The notes under the pieces: model-generated | The model's database searches: none | The model's input: only the letters and a program-made list of their open reading frames with translations | Told to the model about the DNA's origin: nothing | In this document: positions 7,495-7,613 of the stretch, one piece after another | Layout of the letters: the number at the start of each line of letters is the position of its first letter | Numbering within the stretch: position 1 is the first letter of the stretch | Origin: an uncultured Clostridia bacterium | Lineage (GTDB): Bacteria > Bacillota > Clostridia > Christensenellales > Borkfalkiaceae | Assembly: GCA_934249215.1 (NCBI GenBank) | Contig: CAKQKN010000136.1 | Location: 1-7,613 of the forward strand | Reading direction: 5' to 3' | Length of the DNA: 7,613 nucleotides | Translations under genes and position numbers: made by a program

Positions 7495-7520
7495 CGGTAG
7501 GACAAATATTATACCTACCG
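7495..7520. promoter_or_regulatory. Inverted repeat over the hydrolase -10 box, probable operator
   Basis: Perfect 7-bp arms CGGTAGG and CCTACCG separated by 12 bp that hold the whole -10 TATAAT. The right arm as read on the minus strand covers the expected transcription start. A protein bound here would block the promoter. Because one arm lies upstream of the -10, it cannot be a hairpin of the hydrolase mRNA. The regulator family is unknown and no regulator gene is visible. Confidence 0.6.
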
Positions 7521-7536
7521 ATCGTTCGCTTGTCAA
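7508..7536 (-). promoter_or_regulatory. Consensus sigma-A promoter of the hydrolase gene
   Basis: TTGACA (7536-7531), 17-bp spacer, TATAAT (7513-7508); both hexamers are perfect. Transcription should begin near 7501, about 33 nt before the ATG at 7468. Such a perfect promoter would be highly active unless held down, which fits the inverted repeats lying on it. Confidence 0.88.
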
Positions 7537-7539
7537 GCG
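7527..7539. promoter_or_regulatory. Perfect palindrome over the hydrolase -35 box
   Basis: CGCTTG-T-CAAGCG is a perfect 6-1-6 inverted repeat that embeds the -35 hexamer. It differs in sequence from the repeat over the -10, so it would be read by a different protein, or it is partly chance arising from TTGACA being followed by AGCG. Confidence 0.4.
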
Positions 7540-7546
7540 TTTGTTA

Positions 7547-7566
7547 CCCCACTTATTTATGTGGGG
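7547..7566. repeat. Short hairpin (CCCCAC/GTGGGG) between terminator and hydrolase promoter
   Basis: Six-bp arms with an 8-nt A/T loop. Neither strand has a T-run after it, so it is not a terminator by itself. It lies between the GC-rich terminator and the -35 and may be a secondary 3' hairpin of the incoming transcript or an upstream protein site. Confidence 0.4.
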
Positions 7567-7569
7567 ATG

Positions 7570-7601
7570 AAAACGGCGGGGGAGCTTTTGCTCCCCCGCC
7601 G
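7570..7601 (-). terminator. GC-rich intrinsic terminator of a gene beyond the right edge
   Basis: A perfect 12-bp stem (CGGCGGGGGAGC with GCTCCCCCGCCG, 7601-7590 and 7585-7574) with a 4-nt loop, followed on the minus strand by four T (7573-7570). The T-run is short but the stem is very stable. On the plus strand no T-run follows, so it ends a minus-strand transcript coming from outside the window and insulates the hydrolase promoter. Confidence 0.75.
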
Positions 7602-7613
7602 CAGTGCGTCTGT

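Noticed and set aside
7567..7613. Possible plus-strand gene start (GTGGGG then ATG) at the right edge
   Set aside because: The codons coincide with the two arms of the GC-rich terminator hairpin, and the frame reaches the window edge after 15 codons, so there is nothing to support a gene.

Overview
The window reads as bacterial DNA from a Gram-positive, probably an uncultured member of the Clostridia. The grounds are AGGAGG-type ribosome sites, three textbook sigma-A promoters with 17-bp spacers, Sec and lipoprotein signal peptides, and a secreted YD-repeat protein of the type common in Clostridia. Species cannot be told from sequence alone. All genes I can support lie on the minus strand, so the window is read from right to left. 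Long plus-strand reading frames are antisense shadows of these genes.

Right edge (7613 to about 7495): a GC-rich hairpin plus short T-run ends a transcript that enters from outside the window. A consensus promoter follows, wrapped in two perfect inverted repeats, one over the -35 and one over the -10. It drives an alpha/beta hydrolase (7468-6752) with a complete Ser-Asp-His triad. Next (6755-6211), a second consensus promoter, whose -35 overlaps the hydrolase stop codon, drives a small lipoprotein with one beta-sandwich-like domain. An AT-rich gap of about 200 bp (6210-6006) holds a 13-bp palindrome and only a weak promoter candidate. Then comes a larger lipoprotein (6005-4968) with a tetrapeptide-repeat linker and an acidic/basic beta-rich C-terminal half, closed by a strong terminator (4929-4887).

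The 451 bp from 4967 to 4517 contain no certain gene. After the lipoprotein terminator there is about 90 bp with no recognised feature. A perfect TTGACA-17-TATAAT promoter (4798-4770) follows. Its transcript meets a strong intrinsic terminator only about 100 nt on, and that terminator lies inside a short ORF that has a good ribosome site. The leader continues to an AGGAGG and the start of the largest gene.

Left part (4516 to 1): an uninterrupted reading frame of 1505 codons running off the window. It encodes a secreted RHS/YD-repeat protein: signal peptide, N-terminal domain, middle beta domain, then YD repeats. The C-terminal core and any toxin tip or immunity gene lie beyond the left edge. 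The window is therefore a surface/secretome neighbourhood: two lipoproteins and one giant exported repeat protein, each probably a separate transcription unit. I see no evidence in the sequence that they form one pathway. The most unusual item is the apparent attenuator-like leader in front of the RHS gene.
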